Below, one piece after another: positions 25,247 to 34,602 of a stretch of DNA of 64,000 nt. The stretch is from contig JAYOKZ010000001.1 of the NCBI GenBank assembly GCA_038120095.1, positions 193,313 through 257,312 of the forward strand, written 5' to 3'. Origin of the DNA: UBA2589 sp038120095. GTDB lineage: Bacteria > Gemmatimonadota > Gemmatimonadetes > Longimicrobiales > Gaopeijiaceae. Under the pieces are notes generated by a model. It did no database searches. It was given only the letters and a program-made list of their open reading frames with translations, and was not told where the DNA came from. The position numbers were made by a program, and so were the translations under genes. Positions within the stretch are counted from its first letter, which is position 1, and the number at the start of each line of letters is the position of its first letter.

Positions 25247-26919
25247 CAGTCCTCTCCTCTTTTGAGCACCCGACCGGGGGCGACATCCCGGAGAGCACCA
25301 TCGTCGATCACGAGAACCCCGTTCACGAAGAGATAGTCGACCCCCTCGGCGTACGTCATGGCCTCCGCACCGAAGTCCGCCAGGTCCCGGATCCGCTCGG
25401 GATCGAACAAGACGAGATCTGCGGCCATCCCGGGTGCGACGAAGCCACGGTCGTGCAGCCCGAGTCGCTGCGCCGCCATCGACGACATCCTGCGAACCGC
25501 ATCCTCCAGACTGAGCACGCTGTCCTCTCTCACATACTTGGCGATGACGCGCGGGAATGCACCGAATGCCCGGGGATGAGAGCTGTCAGTCGTGCGAGGG
25601 TTCACGGGCGACGCATCCGTATCGATCATCACGTACTCGGCCTCGAGGGCAAGCTGCTTCTGCTCCTCGTTCATGCTCCGGGGATTGACGCTCACCCCAC
25701 CTGCCTGCACCAGATCGAAGAAGGCATTCCAGGGGTCCGTACCGAGCACACCGGCGGCCTCCGAGATCGAGCGATTGATCACAGCCGGGTCGACGACGTC
25801 CGGTGCCGACACGATGAGCACGTTGTCCCAGTTCATCCCAACGTGCCGGTACCAGTTTTCCCAGTCGGACGTCGTCTCGACCTCGCGACGGAGTTCGGCG
25901 CGCAGAGCCGGATCGCCCAGCGTGTCCAGGAACGGGCGTGTCCCCGAGGCATAGTGCCGAGGATGCAGGAACGAGCCGAGGCCGATCCCGTTGCGCACGT
26001 AGGGATAGATGTCGGCCGTGACGTCGAGACCCGCAGCCCGAGCGGAGTCGATCAGTGCGAGGGCGTCCGACATCAGAGGCCAGTTCTCCTGCCCGGCAGC
26101 TTTCAGATGGTAGATATGGACAGGCACGCCAGCACCGGAGCCGACGGTGATCGCTTCTCGAATCGCATCGAGCAAGGCGTGACTCTCATTGCGCATGTGC
26201 GTGAAGTAGACGCCCCCGAACTCGCCGGCTACGCGCGTCAGCTCGATCAGTTCGTCCGTGCTCGCATAGATGGCCGGCGGGTAGATCAGCGACGTGGACG
26301 TCCCCACGGCACCGTCCTCCATCGCCTGCCGCACCAGCGCCTTCATCTCGTCCAGCTGCTCGGGGGTCGGTTCGACGTCCTCGTCGCCGAGGATGACCCG
26401 CCGCACCTGAGTCAGCCCGACGTCGTGGACCACGTTCAGTGAGATCCCGTAACGCTCCAGTAGCGCGAAGTACTCGCCGTAGGACTGCCATTCATGCGGT
26501 GTGCCCTGAATCTCCACCGATGGCGCATCCACGGCCCTCGGAGCCGGTGAACCTCCCTCCCCCGAGAGATAGGTCGTAATCCCCTGCCGCAGCTTGGACT
26601 CGGCACTTCCCGGGTCGGTCAGCAGAACGGTCGTCGATTGACCCATCATGTCGATGAAGCCCGGACTCACGACCCGATCAGCGGCGTCGATAGTTCGATG
26701 CGCAGGCTCCCCACGGAGCGAACCCACCGCGGCAATCCGGTCGCCGCGGACCCCGACGTCGGCCCGAAACCAGGGGTTACCCGCTCCGTCGACGACCCGC
26801 GCGTTCGTAATGAGGACGTCGAACGGGTCGGATGACGGGTCCGACTCACCCGCGCACGCAAGCGATGAGGCCGTCAGGATCCACAGACCGACACGGGCGG
26901 TACGAAGCGAAAAGCTCAT
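25246..26919 (-). CDS. D-aminoacylase-like amidohydrolase, lipoprotein, lacking the HxH metal motif (copy 2)
   Basis: 557 residues from ATG 26919 (GGAG seven bases upstream) with a signal ending TASSLAC. The order of motifs follows the D-aminoacylase branch: VLITNARVVDGAGNPWFRAD, VVSPGFIDMMGQSTT, FTHMRNES, VHIYHLKAAGQ, VTADIYPYVRNG, HPRAFGAFPR, and the C-terminal GLHDRGFVAPGMAADLVLFD. At the position of the usual GFIDTHSHxD the sequence is GFIDMMGQST, so both His ligands of the first metal are gone. Later His residues remain (FTHMR, HIYH). It may use a single zinc ion, as some family members rely mainly on one site, or may be catalytically altered. The longer frame from 26931 adds four residues. 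Confidence 0.88.
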   Translation of the reverse strand: MSFSLRTARVGLWILTASSLACAGESDPSSDPFDVLITNARVVDGAGNPWFRADVGVRGDRIAAVGSLRGEPAHRTIDAADRVVSPGFIDMMGQSTTVLLTDPGSAESKLRQGITTYLSGEGGSPAPRAVDAPSVEIQGTPHEWQSYGEYFALLERYGISLNVVHDVGLTQVRRVILGDEDVEPTPEQLDEMKALVRQAMEDGAVGTSTSLIYPPAIYASTDELIELTRVAGEFGGVYFTHMRNESHALLDAIREAITVGSGAGVPVHIYHLKAAGQENWPLMSDALALIDSARAAGLDVTADIYPYVRNGIGLGSFLHPRHYASGTRPFLDTLGDPALRAELRREVETTSDWENWYRHVGMNWDNVLIVSAPDVVDPAVINRSISEAAGVLGTDPWNAFFDLVQAGGVSVNPRSMNEEQKQLALEAEYVMIDTDASPVNPRTTDSSHPRAFGAFPRVIAKYVREDSVLSLEDAVRRMSSMAAQRLGLHDRGFVAPGMAADLVLFDPERIRDLADFGAEAMTYAEGVDYLFVNGVLVIDDGALRDVAPGRVLKRGED

Positions 26920-27055
26920 GGCCGACTCCATCGAGAGCGCGAATCGTGCTGTTTCTCGTCTGATAGGTACGGCGAGCGGTGGATCACGGCCACCAGCACC
27001 GCTCCTCTCGACTGACCGAACGGTGAATCACCTCGGAACCCGATCGGTGCCGGCG

Positions 27056-27061
27056 TATATT
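27056..27061 (+). promoter_or_regulatory. possible -10 element TATATT upstream of the GlcG-like gene
   Basis: TATATT lies 37 bases before ATG 27099, in the short divergent gap to the amidohydrolase operon. Its AT content stands out against the surroundings. No -35 box was recognised. Confidence 0.3.
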
Positions 27062-27098
27062 GAGGAGCATTCAGAATCCCATCACACCCGAGGCCCCC

Positions 27099-27572
27099 AT
27101 GCCGTCGCTCGTCAAACGGATCGTTCCTGCTCTCATCCTGTGCGGGATCGCTCTGCCACCCACGCAGGTCGACGCTCAACTCACCATGGCGCAGGCTCAG
27201 GCCGCGGTCGATGCGGCAGAGGCTGAAGCCCGGTCGAACGGGTGGAATCTGACGATCTACGTCGCAGACGCGCAGGGCGTCCCACTCTACCTCCGGCGAA
27301 TGGACGACGCGCCACCCCGAACCACGGACATCGTCATGCGAAAGGTCCACGTGGTCATCACCACAGGGGGAACCTCGGGCGCCTATGGGGCGGCCCTCGC
27401 AGCTGGAACGACGGATACGATTCCGGGCGGGATTCACTACGAAGGCGGGCTGCCGATCATGATGAACGGTGAACTCGTCGGGGCGATGGCCGCGAGCGGG
27501 GCACGCGGCTCGGAGGACGCTCAGGCGGTCCGGGCGGGACTGACTGCGATCGGGGCAGACGCCGTCCGGTGA
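27099..27572 (+). CDS. secreted GlcG/HbpS family heme-binding-like protein
   Basis: 157 residues with a signal peptide (LILCGIALPPTQVDAQ). Single GlcG/HbpS domain: LTMAQAQAAVDAAEAEARSN, NLTIYVADAQGVPLYLRRMD, AYGAALAAGT and PGGIHYEGGLPIMMNGELVG, with AAS-GARGSEDAQAVRAGL at the end. HbpS binds heme outside the cell and feeds a sensor kinase; other members have no known role. This is the usual family length for an exported form. No partner sensor gene adjoins it; the next gene, 70 bp on, encodes an MscS channel. Confidence 0.85.
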   Translation: MPSLVKRIVPALILCGIALPPTQVDAQLTMAQAQAAVDAAEAEARSNGWNLTIYVADAQGVPLYLRRMDDAPPRTTDIVMRKVHVVITTGGTSGAYGAALAAGTTDTIPGGIHYEGGLPIMMNGELVGAMAASGARGSEDAQAVRAGLTAIGADAVR

Positions 27573-27642
27573 GCGTTGCGTACCCTTCACGCGAGCACGT
27601 TGAAGCCGCCGCGGTGCTTTCGGTAGCGAGGCCGGTGTCGGC

Positions 27643-28707
27643 GTGAGTCTTCTCGAGACCGTGGTTCTTGGAAACCCACTTCTGACGTGGTTGTACGCCC
27701 TTGGCACAACCATGGTCGGGTTCGTCGTACTGCGGGTCGTGGTGATTCGCGGTCTCCGCCGACTCCTCCAGACGGTCTCACCGGAAGCGCACCAATGGGA
27801 CGACGTGCTCCTGGTGACCCTCGATGCGACGAAACCAGGGCTCCTGCTCGTCATCGCAGCCTTCGCAGGCTCCATCGCGCTTGCGCTACCGTCGGGAGTC
27901 TCTGAGACCCTCAGGTCCGTAGCGATCGTTGCCCTGCTCGGGCAGACCGGGTTCTGGACGGATCGCGGGCTGTCCCGCTGGCTGGAGATCCGTTCTAAGG
28001 AGCGCGCGGCAGACGATCCTGCAGAGGTGATGACGGCCAACATCATCGGCGTGATGGCCAGGATCTCCCTTTGGTCGATCCTCCTGCTGCTGGGTCTCGA
28101 AAATTTCGGAATCGACGTCACCGCCCTCGTCGCCGGCCTCGGCATCGGGGGAATTGCGGTCGCGCTCGCTGCGCAGAACATCCTGAGCGACCTGTTCGCC
28201 TCACTGTCGATCGTTCTGGACAAGCCCTTCGTGCTCGGAGACTTCGTGACGGTCGGCGAGTACCTCGGCAGTGTCGAGGCGATCGGGTTGAAAACGACGC
28301 GTATCCGCAGCCTCTCGGGTGAGCAGGTGGTCTTTTCCAACGCAGATCTCCTTTCGAGCCGCATACGGAACTATGGGCGCATGTACGAGCGGCGTGTCGT
28401 GCTCAACATCGGGGTGACGTATCAGACGCCGCATGCGACCCTCAGCGAGATCCCCGCGATCATGAAGGAGACGATCGAGCGCGAAGGCGGTGACAGCGTC
28501 CGATTCGACCGGGCCCACCTGGCCGAGTACGGTGACTCCGCCATCCTGTATGAAGCGGTGTACATCATCGAAGAGGCCGACTACGGGCTCCACATGGACA
28601 TCAAGCAGGCAATTCTGCTCCGGCTTCACGGGGTATTCGAGGGTCGAGGCATCGACTTCGCCTACCCGACTCAAACGGTCTTCGTCGAAACGACAAGCAG
28701 AGACTGA
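27643..28707 (+). CDS. MscS-family mechanosensitive ion channel
   Basis: 354 residues starting at GTG 27643. There are four N-terminal hydrophobic spans (about 15-35, 65-85, 90-105, 135-155). Then comes the pore helix TM3 with the Gly/Ala pattern ALVAGLGIGGIAVALAAQNI and the following LSDLFASLSIVLDKPFVLGD, which leads into the beta domain (VEAIGLKTTRIRSLSGEQVV, PNADL-like SNADLLSS). It releases osmolytes on hypo-osmotic shock. The conductance-determining pore segment looks intact. An MscL gene is also present at 56850-57284. Confidence 0.92.
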   Translation: MSLLETVVLGNPLLTWLYALGTTMVGFVVLRVVVIRGLRRLLQTVSPEAHQWDDVLLVTLDATKPGLLLVIAAFAGSIALALPSGVSETLRSVAIVALLGQTGFWTDRGLSRWLEIRSKERAADDPAEVMTANIIGVMARISLWSILLLLGLENFGIDVTALVAGLGIGGIAVALAAQNILSDLFASLSIVLDKPFVLGDFVTVGEYLGSVEAIGLKTTRIRSLSGEQVVFSNADLLSSRIRNYGRMYERRVVLNIGVTYQTPHATLSEIPAIMKETIEREGGDSVRFDRAHLAEYGDSAILYEAVYIIEEADYGLHMDIKQAILLRLHGVFEGRGIDFAYPTQTVFVETTSRD

Positions 28708-28845
28708 TCGGGTCCCGCCTCGGTCATGTCGGAACGAATCGGGCCGCAGACCAGGCAGCCGTTCGGCCGTCGGCTCGCTTGCCGAGGCATGGGGTCGAAC
28801 GCACGATACTCAGCCCGCCACCCTCTTTCCCGAACCTGTCGTACC

Positions 28846-31800
28846 ATGACCGATTCCCGCCGTCTTCGTGCTTCCATCGCCGTCGCATTCGCCACCCTTC
28901 TGATTCCGGCGGCTATTTCCGCTCAGGCTTCCATCGAGCAGGCCGCGGCCGCGCTGAAGCTGAGAGAAGTTGGTCCAGCCGTCGCGGGTGGACGGATCGC
29001 CGACGTCGAGGTCCACCCGGGAGACAAGTCGACCTGGTATGTCGGCGTCGGATCTGGCGGTGTGTGGAAGACCACCAACGCGGGTACGACGTTCGCCCCC
29101 ATCTTCGACGATCAGCCGAGCTACTCGATCGGGGACATCGCCCTCGCTCCCTCGAATCCGGAGATCGTTTGGGTCGGGACCGGGGAGAACGTCAGCGGCC
29201 GCCACGTCGCCTGGGGCACAGGCGTGTACCGAAGCCTCGACGGTGGCGCGTCATGGGAGAACATGGGGCTGCCCGAGTCCGAGCATATCGGGAAGATCCT
29301 CATTCACCCCGAAAATCCGGACGTGGTGCTCGTCGCGTCAGAAGGTCCACTCTGGTCCGCTGGAGGAGAGCGCGGTGTCTACATGTCCGAGGACGGGGGT
29401 CGAAGCTGGACGGCCACACTGACGATCGACGAGCACACCGGCGTCACGGATCTCGAGTTCGCGCCCGACGATCCCAATACGGTCTACGCAGCCGCGTTCC
29501 AGCGTCGGCGCCATACCTGGGGGTACATGGGCGGGGGGCCTGGGACCGGGCTCTGGAAGTCGAACGACGGAGGACGGACGTGGCGAGAGGTGACCACGGG
29601 CCTGCCGACGCGGGACCTGGGCAAGATCGGACTTGCCGTGACGCCGGCCGATCCTGACCTCGTGTACGCGACCATCGAGTCCAATGGCGGCGATGAAGGC
29701 TTCTATCGGTCGCTCGATCGCGGCGAGAGCTGGGAGCAGCGCAACACGTACATCTCCGGAGGGACGGGGCCACACTACTACCAGGAGATCGAAGCCTCTC
29801 CGACCGAGGCGGACGTGGTGATCCAGATGGACGTCTTCTTCCAGGTCACCTACGACGGTGGAGCCACCTTCGGCAATCTGGAGACCGGTCGAGACAAGCA
29901 CTCGGACAACCACGCGCTGTGGATCGACCCGGACAACCCGCTGCACATGCTCGGAGGCACGGACGCCGGGCTCTATGAGACGTTTGATCGCGGCGCGACG
30001 TGGCGCCATTTCCCGAACCTTCCCATCGCCCAGTTCTACAAGGTGGCTGCGTCCAACTCCGAGCCATTCTACGAACTACTGGCCGGGGCCCAGGATCTGG
30101 GAACGTTGTGGGCACCGGCCCGCACGCAGACCACCGAGGGCGTTCGAAACGAGGACTGGCTGTTTCCCCTCGGCGCCGACGGATACGGAGTCGCCTTCGA
30201 TCCGAGCGACGCGAACACGATGTACATGATGACGCAGGAGGGAAATCTGCAGCGGGTCGACCGGGTGAGTGGTGAGATCACGGCGATCCGTCCTCAGCCG
30301 GAGCCCGGTGATCCGGCGGAACGTTGGAACTGGGACTCGCCGATTCTGGTGTCGCCGCATGATCCGAGCCGGATCTACTACGCGTCCCAGCGTCTCTGGG
30401 CATCCGACGACCGGGGGGACAACTGGACCGCCATCTCAGGAGACCTCACCACCGATACGGAGCGCTACTCCCTGCCGTACATGGGGCGTGTCTGGGAGCT
30501 CGACGCACTCCACGACAATGGGGCGATGTCGAAGTACGCGACGTTGACGACCATCTCGGAATCGCCTGTCGCAGCAGGAACCATCTACGTCGGCTCAGAC
30601 GATGGGCTGATTCACGGCACGACCGACAGTGGAGCCGGATGGACACGGACCAGCAACCTGCCGGGCGTTCCGGAGCGCTCCTTCATCAACAAGGTCGTCG
30701 CAGGGGAGCATGACGCAGCCACTGTCTTCGCACTCGCCGATGCCCATAAGCTGGGGGATTACGCCCCGTACATATTCCGTAGCGACGACCACGGTCGGAG
30801 CTGGACCTCCATTCGTGGAGACCTTCCGGACGGCGAGCTGGTCTGGGCGATGCAGCAGGACCACGTCGTGCCGGACCTGCTCATTCTCGCAGGCGAAACT
30901 TCCCTCTGGTTCACACTCAATGGAGGAACGAACTGGCACCGCCTGAACGCAGGGGCACCGACCATCGCCTTCCGCGACGTGCAGCTGCATCGGCGAGACG
31001 ACGACATCATCGGTGGCACGTTCGGGCGCGGAATCTGGATTCTGGATGACTACGCGCCCCTCCGGGCGCTGGCTCAGGGCGTTCTCGAGCAGAGTGGAGG
31101 CGTGATGTCTCTGCGGGACACGTGGTCGTTCATTCCGTCACTCACGAACCAGGCGACGGGGCGCCCGACGCTCGGCACGACGGCATGGTCGGCGAACAAT
31201 CCTCCGTTCGGGGCCACGTTTACGGTCCACGTACCGGAGCTCCGCCAGACGGCAGAGGAAACGCGTACCGCACAGGAGCGCGCCCTGCGCAGCTCATCCC
31301 GGGACGTACCCTTCCCCGGCTACGACATCCTTCAATCCGAGCGAAATGAATCGGGCCCCATGGTGCGGGTGCGCGTGTCGGACGAGGCGGGAACACCGAT
31401 CCGCTGGGTCGGGGTCCCCGGGCGCGCAGGCGTGCATCGCGTGACCTGGGACCTTCGTCACCCCGCACCGAATCCGGTCAGCTTCGCGAACCCGGCCTTC
31501 CGGCCCCCGTGGGTGACCGAGCCTGCCGGCCCTCTTTCCGCTCCCGGGCGGTACTCGGCCCAACTCGTCGTCATCGATTCCGGTGAGATCACCGAGGTCG
31601 GAGAGGCGCAAAGCTTCACGGTTCGACCCGTCCCCACAGTTCCCGCCGGCACGGATTTTCAGGCCGTGGAAACGTTCCACCTCAGGGTCGCCGAGCTTCA
31701 GCGTCGCATTTCCATCGCGGCGGCCGAGCTGTCCCAGGCGTTCGAGCGAATCCGGTACATGCGCGCGGCACTCGACCGAACGCCATCCGCCGATCCGGCG

Positions 31801-32118
31801 CTCTACGGCGACCTCGACGACCTGTCGGAGCGACTCGATGCCCTGCGGATTCAGCTCAACGGCGACCCGGTCCGACGTAGCCTGAATCAATCCACGTCAC
31901 CCTCGATCGCAGGCCGGGCAGGCCAGGCTGCATCTTCGTGGGCCACACGTCAGGCTCCCACCGGCACCATGCGCGACAACCTGCAGATCGCCGAAGGCGA
32001 ATTCTCCTCCCTGCAGCCGGAACTCGCATCACTCCTCGACCGGGAGATGGCAGCAGTTGAACAGGCGCTGGCCGATGCAGGGGCCCCGTGGACACCGGGA
32101 CGACGGGTAGGCCGGTGA
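28846..32118 (+). CDS. large exported BNR/VPS10 (sortilin-like) beta-propeller protein
   Basis: 1,090 residues from ATG 28846 with a signal peptide ending ISAQA. The first 750 residues hold many Asp-box (BNR) repeats of the type S-x-D-x-G-x-x-W: SLDGGASWE, SEDGGRSWT, SNDGGRTWRE, SLDRGESWE, TFDRGATWRH, SDDRGDNWT, TTDSGAGWT and SDDHGRSWT. These build two propellers like those of VPS10/sortilin or xyloglucanase-type glycosidases. The C-terminal 300 residues contain a beta domain (RVTWDLRHPAPNPVSF) and a helical tail. The family is common in secretomes of gliding and particle-associated bacteria, with unproven function. Its stop TGA overlaps the GTG start of the following propeller gene (GTGA at 32115-32118). 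Confidence 0.88.
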   Translation: MTDSRRLRASIAVAFATLLIPAAISAQASIEQAAAALKLREVGPAVAGGRIADVEVHPGDKSTWYVGVGSGGVWKTTNAGTTFAPIFDDQPSYSIGDIALAPSNPEIVWVGTGENVSGRHVAWGTGVYRSLDGGASWENMGLPESEHIGKILIHPENPDVVLVASEGPLWSAGGERGVYMSEDGGRSWTATLTIDEHTGVTDLEFAPDDPNTVYAAAFQRRRHTWGYMGGGPGTGLWKSNDGGRTWREVTTGLPTRDLGKIGLAVTPADPDLVYATIESNGGDEGFYRSLDRGESWEQRNTYISGGTGPHYYQEIEASPTEADVVIQMDVFFQVTYDGGATFGNLETGRDKHSDNHALWIDPDNPLHMLGGTDAGLYETFDRGATWRHFPNLPIAQFYKVAASNSEPFYELLAGAQDLGTLWAPARTQTTEGVRNEDWLFPLGADGYGVAFDPSDANTMYMMTQEGNLQRVDRVSGEITAIRPQPEPGDPAERWNWDSPILVSPHDPSRIYYASQRLWASDDRGDNWTAISGDLTTDTERYSLPYMGRVWELDALHDNGAMSKYATLTTISESPVAAGTIYVGSDDGLIHGTTDSGAGWTRTSNLPGVPERSFINKVVAGEHDAATVFALADAHKLGDYAPYIFRSDDHGRSWTSIRGDLPDGELVWAMQQDHVVPDLLILAGETSLWFTLNGGTNWHRLNAGAPTIAFRDVQLHRRDDDIIGGTFGRGIWILDDYAPLRALAQGVLEQSGGVMSLRDTWSFIPSLTNQATGRPTLGTTAWSANNPPFGATFTVHVPELRQTAEETRTAQERALRSSSRDVPFPGYDILQSERNESGPMVRVRVSDEAGTPIRWVGVPGRAGVHRVTWDLRHPAPNPVSFANPAFRPPWVTEPAGPLSAPGRYSAQLVVIDSGEITEVGEAQSFTVRPVPTVPAGTDFQAVETFHLRVAELQRRISIAAAELSQAFERIRYMRAALDRTPSADPALYGDLDDLSERLDALRIQLNGDPVRRSLNQSTSPSIAGRAGQAASSWATRQAPTGTMRDNLQIAEGEFSSLQPELASLLDREMAAVEQALADAGAPWTPGRRVGR

Positions 32119-34541
32119 GCCCGACGCACTCGCGCCCGGGCTGTCTCCGGGGTTCTGTCGGTTTCCGATTCGTGCTCGCGGCATGGGCGGTGCTCGCACA
32201 ACCCGGAGCCGCCCAGGACCGCTTCGGTTCAGCGGTCGCCATCACCGGGCCGGCCGAGATCGTCGTTCTCAAGCCCGGGGCCGCCCTGGGGCCAGCCGCG
32301 GCGATCGTCTTTCGTCCGGGAGCCGACGGCACCTGGGCCCAAACGTCACGCCTCGCCAAGCTCGAAGGCGGATATCCGGGCGAGTCGCTGCTGCCGTCGC
32401 TGACCCACGGCGGAGACCTCCTTGTGCTCGCGAGCGGAGATCCGGACGGACGGGAGGCGGGGCATCTGTATCAACGCGATGGGACGACGTGGACACCGCG
32501 TCACAGGGTTCCGGTGGATCCCGCGGTCGGAGCGACAGCAGCATCGCTGCCATCCGCCGGTCTCGACATGCCCACCCTGAACCGTCTCATGGGTCCGCCC
32601 GCCCGCACCGTCGCGCTTTCACCCGACGGAGAAAGATTGGCCGTGGCGGGCGGTGCGATCGACCACGACCTCGTTCACGTCCTGCGAATGGAGTCCGGGG
32701 CGTGGGTCGTGGAATCTGCCGTTCGCCTGGCCAGCGGCGACGACAGCTCGCCGGGAGGTCCCGGTACGGCACTCGCGCTGAGCGATCGGCATCTGCTGGT
32801 CGGTGTCCCCGACCAGGGTCACGGCGGTGCGGTTCACCTGTTCGAGCGGGGTGAGGACGGGTGGGTCAGCACGAGCGTGTTCCCGACCGATTCCCTCGAG
32901 CGGGATGCCGGCCTGGGGTCGGCCGTCGCACTTTCGGACGACGGCTCCGAAGCGTTTGCCTCAGCTCCCGGACTGGAACGTGTCCTCAGGTTCGCACCGG
33001 GAGGCGATGGCATCTGGTCCCGTTCGGGTGTCGTGATGCCCCCTGAGCGGGGGGCGGCGAGCTCGCGCGGGTTCGGCACGGCCCTCGCCATGGACTCCAC
33101 ACGCCTTGTCGTCGGAGCACCGCAGGCAGACGAAGGCAACGGACGGGTGTTCGTCTTCGAACGCATGGTGTCGGGAGCGTGGGTCGGCTCCCAAACGCTC
33201 GTGCCGGACCTCGAGCGTGCCGGTTTCGGCTCATCCCTCTCCGTTCGCGGTGACGCCGTGGTCATCGGTGCTCCCGACGCCTACGGCGCAGTCGGACGGG
33301 CGGCGTTCGTGGACCTGGGGTCCGGAGACCCTCCCGTGTGGCTCGACCCCTCGGCAGAGCTTGCTACGGTGTCAGGACCAGAGCCCGTAACATGCTCGGA
33401 GGGTCAGGCGGCCGGTTACGCATGCGAAGGGGTCGACCTCGTGTCATTCCTTCCGCTCTCGGCGCTCGGAGCAGAACCCGGCGAGCGGGTCACCGACGTT
33501 TGGGGTTGGGCGGACCCGGAGACTCACCGCGAGTACGTTCTCATCGGGCGTACCGCAGGTCTTGCCTTCGTGGATATCACGAACCCCGGAGATCCGACCT
33601 TCCTCGGACTCATGCCCGCGAACGCGTCCCACGCCCGTGACATCAAGGTCTACCGGAATTACGCGTTCATGACAGGGGACGGTGCCGGGGAGCACGGCCT
33701 GCTCGTCTTCGATCTTACCCGTTTGCGAAGCGTACCGGAGGTACCGGCCACCTTCGCCCCGGATGCCCGATACGACGAAGTTGCCAGCGCGCACAACCTC
33801 GTGATCGATCCTGAATCAGGATTCGCGTACACGGTGGGGACGAACACGGGAGGACAGTCCTGCGGTGGCGGGCTGCACATGATCGACATCCGGGACCCGC
33901 TGCAGCCCATCTTCGCCGCGTGCTACACGGATACGGAGGGGCTCATCTGGACCGGGCGAACCCACGACGCTCAGTGCACGGTGTACCGGGGACCGGACGA
34001 GGCGTATCAGGGTCGTCAGATCTGCTTCGCCGCGAACGAGACCGCGATGAGGATCGTGGACGTCACGAACAAAACCGCTCCGGAGCCCATATCCACGGCG
34101 AGCCATCCGGGAACGGCGTATATCCACCAGGGGTGGCTGACCGAGGATCAGCGCTATCTCTATGTGAACGACGAGCTCGACGAGATCGTCGGCACGTCGG
34201 ACCGGACGAGGACGCTCATCTACGATGTGGCGGAGCTCGATGACCCGATCCTGATCGGTGAGCATCTGGGGCCCGATCGGGCCACCGACCATAACCTCTA
34301 CATCTCGGGGAACCGCGCGTATCTCGCGAACTACCAGGCCGGCTTTCGTGTTCTGGACGTGTCGGACCCCGAGCGGCCGGTGGAGATCGGCTGGTTCGAC
34401 ACGACACCGTACGGCGAGAATCCGCCCGGGTTCGGCGGCGGGGCATGGACGGCATGGCCCTTCTTCGACAGTGGCATGATCGTCGTCTCGAGCATGAACG
34501 AGGGCCTGTTCATCGTGCGGCCGCAGCGGCCCGTGACCTGA
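32115..34541 (+). CDS. choice-of-anchor B family protein (propeller plus LVIVD repeats), copy 1
   Basis: 808 residues. GTG at 32115, inside GTGA overlapping the previous stop, puts a signal peptide at the start (FRFVLAAWAVLAQPGAAQD). Residues about 35-420 are FG-GAP/integrin-like repeats (FGTALAMDSTRLVVGAPQAD, FGSSLSVRGDAVVIGAPDA). Residues about 440-800 are the choice-of-anchor B region with LVIVD-type repeats: DVWGWADPETHREYVLIGRT, GLAFVDITNPGDP, HDAQC, HQGWLTEDQRYLYVNDELDE and TDHNLYISGNRAYLANY. It is extracellular and the function is unknown. Paralogous to the convergent gene at 35006-37390. Confidence 0.88.
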   Translation: MSPTHSRPGCLRGSVGFRFVLAAWAVLAQPGAAQDRFGSAVAITGPAEIVVLKPGAALGPAAAIVFRPGADGTWAQTSRLAKLEGGYPGESLLPSLTHGGDLLVLASGDPDGREAGHLYQRDGTTWTPRHRVPVDPAVGATAASLPSAGLDMPTLNRLMGPPARTVALSPDGERLAVAGGAIDHDLVHVLRMESGAWVVESAVRLASGDDSSPGGPGTALALSDRHLLVGVPDQGHGGAVHLFERGEDGWVSTSVFPTDSLERDAGLGSAVALSDDGSEAFASAPGLERVLRFAPGGDGIWSRSGVVMPPERGAASSRGFGTALAMDSTRLVVGAPQADEGNGRVFVFERMVSGAWVGSQTLVPDLERAGFGSSLSVRGDAVVIGAPDAYGAVGRAAFVDLGSGDPPVWLDPSAELATVSGPEPVTCSEGQAAGYACEGVDLVSFLPLSALGAEPGERVTDVWGWADPETHREYVLIGRTAGLAFVDITNPGDPTFLGLMPANASHARDIKVYRNYAFMTGDGAGEHGLLVFDLTRLRSVPEVPATFAPDARYDEVASAHNLVIDPESGFAYTVGTNTGGQSCGGGLHMIDIRDPLQPIFAACYTDTEGLIWTGRTHDAQCTVYRGPDEAYQGRQICFAANETAMRIVDVTNKTAPEPISTASHPGTAYIHQGWLTEDQRYLYVNDELDEIVGTSDRTRTLIYDVAELDDPILIGEHLGPDRATDHNLYISGNRAYLANYQAGFRVLDVSDPERPVEIGWFDTTPYGENPPGFGGGAWTAWPFFDSGMIVVSSMNEGLFIVRPQRPVT

Positions 34542-34602
34542 CAACCAGCTCCGCTACCTTCCTCTATCCTCTCTCGCATCCTACCCATTCCGACCTGACT
34601 CC

